Assembly: GCA_018436095.1 (NCBI GenBank)
Contig: JAHDMJ010000008.1
Coordinates: forward strand, 62,001-126,000
DNA length: 64,000 bases
Direction of reading: 5' to 3'
Source: Clostridia bacterium
GTDB lineage: Bacteria > Bacillota > Peptococcia > DRI-13 > UBA5745
Positions 60,733 through 64,000 of the stretch are shown here, piece after piece. Made by a program: the position numbers and the translations under genes. Below the pieces are notes generated by a model. It was not told where the DNA came from. It made no database searches and worked only from the letters and a program-made list of their open reading frames with translations. The stretch's first letter is position 1, and the number at the start of each line of letters is the position of its first letter.

Positions 60733-61381
60733 TTCCTCAAATCGGCAGCAGGCTGATTGGCGGCAATCGAAGTTAAAAGATCAAGGCAAAGAAAACACCC
60801 TGGGCATTTGGCTGGGTGTTTTTCTGGTTTTCATTGGAGCCTGCCTTTTTTATCTTATTCATGTTGAACCGGCGGAGCCGGAGTTCTATTATTGGCGCTC
60901 TGAGGTCTATAGGAGGCTGGGCCAGGAAGAAGAAGCTTTGGAAGAATACCGTAAAGCCACGGCTTTAGAATATGCCCTGCTGCCGCCGGCAGAAAAACAA
61001 GGCTCCCAGGAGGTTAACAAACCCTTTCAGCAAAAAAAGCAAGGGATTACCCTGATGCGCATGTGCAGGGAAGTGGACCGCGATACCTGGCTGCCCCTAG
61101 GTGAAGCCGAAAGCTTTAGCAGCAGCTTGGAAAAGATTTATTGTCTGATTCATTTAGCCCGTCCTATGGAGGAAGGGGAGAAGATTATTCTGGAATGGCA
61201 TTATGACGGCGTCGAAACCGTGGCTGCGGAAATTGATGATCAGCCCGGTTATAATGTATACGATTTTTATTTGACGCAAAAAGATTGGCAGGAGCGCCAG
61301 GGGGATTGGGAGGCCTTGCTCTATTTGAGCGACGCCTCCGGCTATATTACGGAGAAGGCGGCCTTTACGATTACGGACTGA
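60698..61381 (+). CDS. Membrane-anchored protein of unknown function (possible DUF2914-like domain)
   Basis: A 227-residue protein with a basic N-terminus, one membrane helix (about 36-54, LGIWLGVFLVFIGACLFYLI), a short TPR-like stretch (YRRLGQEEEALEEYRKATAL) and a C-terminal beta domain (about 120-227: LMRMCREVDRDTWLPLG, IYCLIHLARPM, WEALLYLSDASGYI). The last part faintly resembles DUF2914. The start is uncertain: ATG 60698, 60707 or 60713 all overlap the divIVA end. It is coupled between divIVA and ileS. Confidence 0.65.
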   Translation: MGQMRMAKKAFDSSNRQQADWRQSKLKDQGKENTLGIWLGVFLVFIGACLFYLIHVEPAEPEFYYWRSEVYRRLGQEEEALEEYRKATALEYALLPPAEKQGSQEVNKPFQQKKQGITLMRMCREVDRDTWLPLGEAESFSSSLEKIYCLIHLARPMEEGEKIILEWHYDGVETVAAEIDDQPGYNVYDFYLTQKDWQERQGDWEALLYLSDASGYITEKAAFTITD

Positions 61382-61425
61382 TTCTATTTTAATTATATTC
61401 TAAGGGAAGATAGGGAGAGGAACAG

Positions 61426-64000
61426 ATGACACAGGATCAAGAGAAACAATACAACGATACGCTGAATTTACCAAAGACGGATTTCCCCATGCGGGGCGGG
61501 TTGCCCCAAAAAGAACCGGAGATCTTGGCCCGCCAGGAGGCAGCCGATATCTATAAACTGGTTCAACAATCCCGGGCCGGCCGGCCGAAATACGTCCTGC
61601 ATGACGGGCCTCCTTATGCCAACGGCAACATTCATCTTGGCCATGCCTTAAATAAAGTTCTCAAGGACATGATCGTCAAATATAAGACTATGCGGGGCTA
61701 TGACGCCCCCTATGTGCCGGGCTGGGATACCCATGGCCTGCCCATTGAGCACCGGGCCATGAAGGATCTGGGCTTAAAGCGCCATGAGATTGACACCCTG
61801 GTTTTCCGGGAAAAATGCCGGGAGTTTGCCCTGCAATTTGTGGATATTCAACGGGAAGAATTCAAGCGCCTGGGGGTCCGTGCCGACTGGGATAATCCTT
61901 ATATCACTTTGCAGCCGGAGTTTGAGGAAGCTCAGATCCGGGTCTTTGGCGAGATGGCAGCTAAGGGCTACATTTATAAAGGCCATAAGCCGGTGTACTG
62001 GTGCCCTTCCTGCGAGACTTCCCTGGCGGAGGCGGAAATCGAATACGAGGAAAAGAAATCCTTCTCTATTTATGTAAAGTTCCCTTTAAAAGACGGCAAA
62101 GGCGTTATCAAAACCCAGGATGTGTTTGCCGTAATCTGGACTACTACCCCCTGGACTTTGCCGGCCAATCTGGCTGTCTGCGTCCATCCCGAACTGACTT
62201 ATGTGGTAGTGGAGGCCAGCCAGGAAGAAAAAACAGAAAAATACCTGGTGGCGGAGGCCCTGCTGGAGACCTTTGCCAAGGCCTGCGGCCTGGAAAACTG
62301 CCGGGTTTTGGAAAAGGTGGAAGGTAAAGAATTAGAGGGCTTGCTTTGCAGCCATCCTTTTATGGACAGGGATTCCCTTGTGGTGCTGGGAGAGCACGTG
62401 AACACCGACGCCGGCACGGGCTGCGTCCATACGGCGCCAGGCCACGGTGTGGATGACTTTGAAACCGGCAAGCGTTACGGACTGGAAGTACTTTGTCCCG
62501 TGGATTTCCGGGGCGTCTTTACAAAAGAGGGAGGGCCGGTGGCCGGCCTGTTTATCGACGACGCTAATCCGGTGATCTTAAAGCTTTTAGCAGAAAAGGG
62601 CCTGCTTTTAGGCAAAGGCTCTCTGCGCCATCAGTATCCTCATTGCTGGCGCTGCAAAAAGCCGGTGATGTACCGGGCGGCGGAGCAGTGGTTTGTATCT
62701 ATCGACGGCTTCCGCCAGAAGGCTTTGGATGCTATCGATCATGAAGTACAGTGGGTGCCCTCCTGGGGACGGGACCGTATCCACAATATGATTGCCGACC
62801 GGGGCGACTGGTGTATTTCCCGGCAAAGAACCTGGGGCGTACCCATTCCCATTTTCTATTGCAGCGATTGCGGCGAGGCCATTATCAACCGGGAGACCAT
62901 TGACCGGGTGGCTGAGATCTTTGGCCGGGAAGGTTCCAATGCCTGGTGGATTCGGGAAGCTGCAGAGCTTTTGCCCGAGGGCTTCGTTTGTCCTCAGTGC
63001 GGCGGCAGCCGCTTCAAGAAAGAACAGGACATTATGGATGTCTGGTTCGACTCCGGCTCCAGCCATATGGCAGTATTGGATAAACGGCCTGAGCTGGCCT
63101 GGCCGGCAGATATGTATTTGGAAGGCAGCGATCAGCACCGGGGCTGGTTCAACTCTTCCCTTTGCACCGGCGTTGCCGTCCGGGGCCAGGCTCCTTACCG
63201 GACAGTATTAACCCACGGCTTTTTGGTAGACGAGAAGGGCCGCAAGCAATCAAAATCCATGGGCAATACCGTGGATCCTCATAAAGTCATCCAGCAAATG
63301 GGGGCGGATATTCTGCGGCTATGGGTAGCTTCTGTAGATTACCGCAACGATATGGCCAACTCCGACGGCATCATGAAGCAAATTTCAGAGGCCTACCGCA
63401 AGATTCGCAATACCGTCCGCTATCTTTTGGGCAATGTTCATGATTATGATCATGAGAGAGACCGCCAGCCGTACAAAGATCTGTTGGAAATCGACCGCTG
63501 GGCTTTGGATCAGTTGGCCCGGCTGGTGGATCTGGTGACGAGGGCCTTTGATGAATTTGAGTTCCACACGGCTTATCATGCCCTGCACCGTTTTTGCACC
63601 GTGGAAATGAGCGCTTTTTATCTGGATATCATCAAAGACCGGCTTTATTGCCAGAAAGCCGATTCAGCTCAAAGACGCAGCGGTCAGCAGGTGCTTTGGG
63701 AGGTATTGCAAGCGTTGACGGCTATGATCGCTCCTATTCTCACCTTTACGGCAGAGGAAATCTGGCAGTATCTGCCCCAATCCCAAACTATTCCTTTTGC
63801 TCAAATGGCCTTTTGGCCCAGCCGGGAGGAGGAATGGCAGGATGAAGCTCTGAATAAGCGGTGGCAGAAGCTGATTGATGTGCGGGAGCTGGCTTTAAAA
63901 GCCTTGGAAGAAGCCAGGGCCGACAAAAAAATCGGTCATTCCCTGGATGCCAAGGTAGTGCTGAAAGCCGGCAAGGACGCCTATGTCTGGCTCACCGACT
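61426..64000 (+). CDS. ileS: Isoleucyl-tRNA synthetase (3' end outside window)
   Basis: A class I synthetase charging tRNA-Ile. From ATG 61426 (GGGAGAGG upstream) the frame is open to the window edge, about 858 residues so far. The HIGH motif is in PPYANGNIHLGHALNK, the KMSKS-type loop is KQSKSMGNTVDP, and the editing domain shows VIWTTTPWTLPANLAV and TDAGTGCVHTAPGHG. No T-box leader fits in the 44-bp gap, so any ileS control would act from upstream. Confidence 0.97.
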   Translation, partial: MTQDQEKQYNDTLNLPKTDFPMRGGLPQKEPEILARQEAADIYKLVQQSRAGRPKYVLHDGPPYANGNIHLGHALNKVLKDMIVKYKTMRGYDAPYVPGWDTHGLPIEHRAMKDLGLKRHEIDTLVFREKCREFALQFVDIQREEFKRLGVRADWDNPYITLQPEFEEAQIRVFGEMAAKGYIYKGHKPVYWCPSCETSLAEAEIEYEEKKSFSIYVKFPLKDGKGVIKTQDVFAVIWTTTPWTLPANLAVCVHPELTYVVVEASQEEKTEKYLVAEALLETFAKACGLENCRVLEKVEGKELEGLLCSHPFMDRDSLVVLGEHVNTDAGTGCVHTAPGHGVDDFETGKRYGLEVLCPVDFRGVFTKEGGPVAGLFIDDANPVILKLLAEKGLLLGKGSLRHQYPHCWRCKKPVMYRAAEQWFVSIDGFRQKALDAIDHEVQWVPSWGRDRIHNMIADRGDWCISRQRTWGVPIPIFYCSDCGEAIINRETIDRVAEIFGREGSNAWWIREAAELLPEGFVCPQCGGSRFKKEQDIMDVWFDSGSSHMAVLDKRPELAWPADMYLEGSDQHRGWFNSSLCTGVAVRGQAPYRTVLTHGFLVDEKGRKQSKSMGNTVDPHKVIQQMGADILRLWVASVDYRNDMANSDGIMKQISEAYRKIRNTVRYLLGNVHDYDHERDRQPYKDLLEIDRWALDQLARLVDLVTRAFDEFEFHTAYHALHRFCTVEMSAFYLDIIKDRLYCQKADSAQRRSGQQVLWEVLQALTAMIAPILTFTAEEIWQYLPQSQTIPFAQMAFWPSREEEWQDEALNKRWQKLIDVRELALKALEEARADKKIGHSLDAKVVLKAGKDAYVWLTD

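Noticed and set aside
61382-61425. T-box riboswitch before ileS
   Set aside because: Only 44 bp separate ileS from the upstream gene and no T-box sequence or specifier loop is visible.
1-64000. rRNA and tRNA genes
   Set aside because: No tRNA cloverleaf or rRNA segment was recognised on either strand, though a systematic scan by program was not possible.

Overview
The window reads as chromosome of a motile, spore-forming, anaerobic Bacillota (Clostridia-like, perhaps Peptococcaceae or a relative; genus not determinable). Pointers are a Gram-positive-type flagellar and chemotaxis island with CheC/CheD, a YlmC/YmxH-type sporulation protein, the PrpC-PrkC-RsgA-ThiN block, the pgeF-yggS-sepF-yggT-divIVA-ileS division cluster, and a class III (oxygen-sensitive) ribonucleotide reductase. 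Most genes are moderately G+C-rich; the stretch around 48.2-50.4 kb is clearly AT-richer and looks acquired.

Layout. 1-8.5 kb (+): fliP (5' end outside), fliQ, fliR, flhB, flhA, a FliA-type sigma factor, two basal-body rod genes, cheC, cheD. 9.0-13.6 kb (-): cheA-cheW-cheR-cheB. 13.7-19.6 kb (+): a FliK/YlqG-like protein, a stand-alone FlhB C-terminal domain (YlqH-like), an FtsA-like ATPase with a long extension, and an EAL-HDOD protein. 19.6-20.7 kb: a gene-free stretch full of repeats leading into the flagellin gene (20.7-22.4 kb). 22.4-22.9 kb: a compact type I toxin-antitoxin locus (24-29 residue toxin) between flagellin and a convergent operon of threonine synthase plus two large paralogous glycosyltransferases, which are plausible flagellin glycosylation enzymes. 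29-38.5 kb: PilZ protein, prpC-prkC-rsgA-thiN, phosphohexomutase, pgi, hslO. 38.6-46.9 kb: an apparent uptake and decarboxylation cluster (small unknown protein, isochorismatase-fold hydrolase, TctB-TctA-TctC, UbiD, UbiX, DASS transporter), with a leader carrying two copies of a terminator-like hairpin. 47-50.4 kb: FkbM methyltransferase, a four-spacer orphan type I-C-like CRISPR array, an AT-rich unknown gene and a MITE-like remnant. 50.5-54.9 kb: rpmB, ylmC, nrdR-nrdD with paired NrdR boxes, nrdG. 55-64 kb: pgeF, HlyD-like gene, yggS, sepF, proC, yggT, divIVA, an unknown membrane protein, and ileS (3' end outside).

The most unusual material is in non-coding DNA: a dispersed family of short boxes related to GAGCAAAATTGCAGGTTTGT that recurs in intergenic spaces at about 8.8, 20 and 54 kb; a 249-bp snap-back element before flagellin; a nested palindrome between ylqG-like and ylqH-like genes; and the duplicated leader hairpins at 39.2-39.5 kb. 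All functional statements come from reading the sequence and knowledge of the families; no database search was run.
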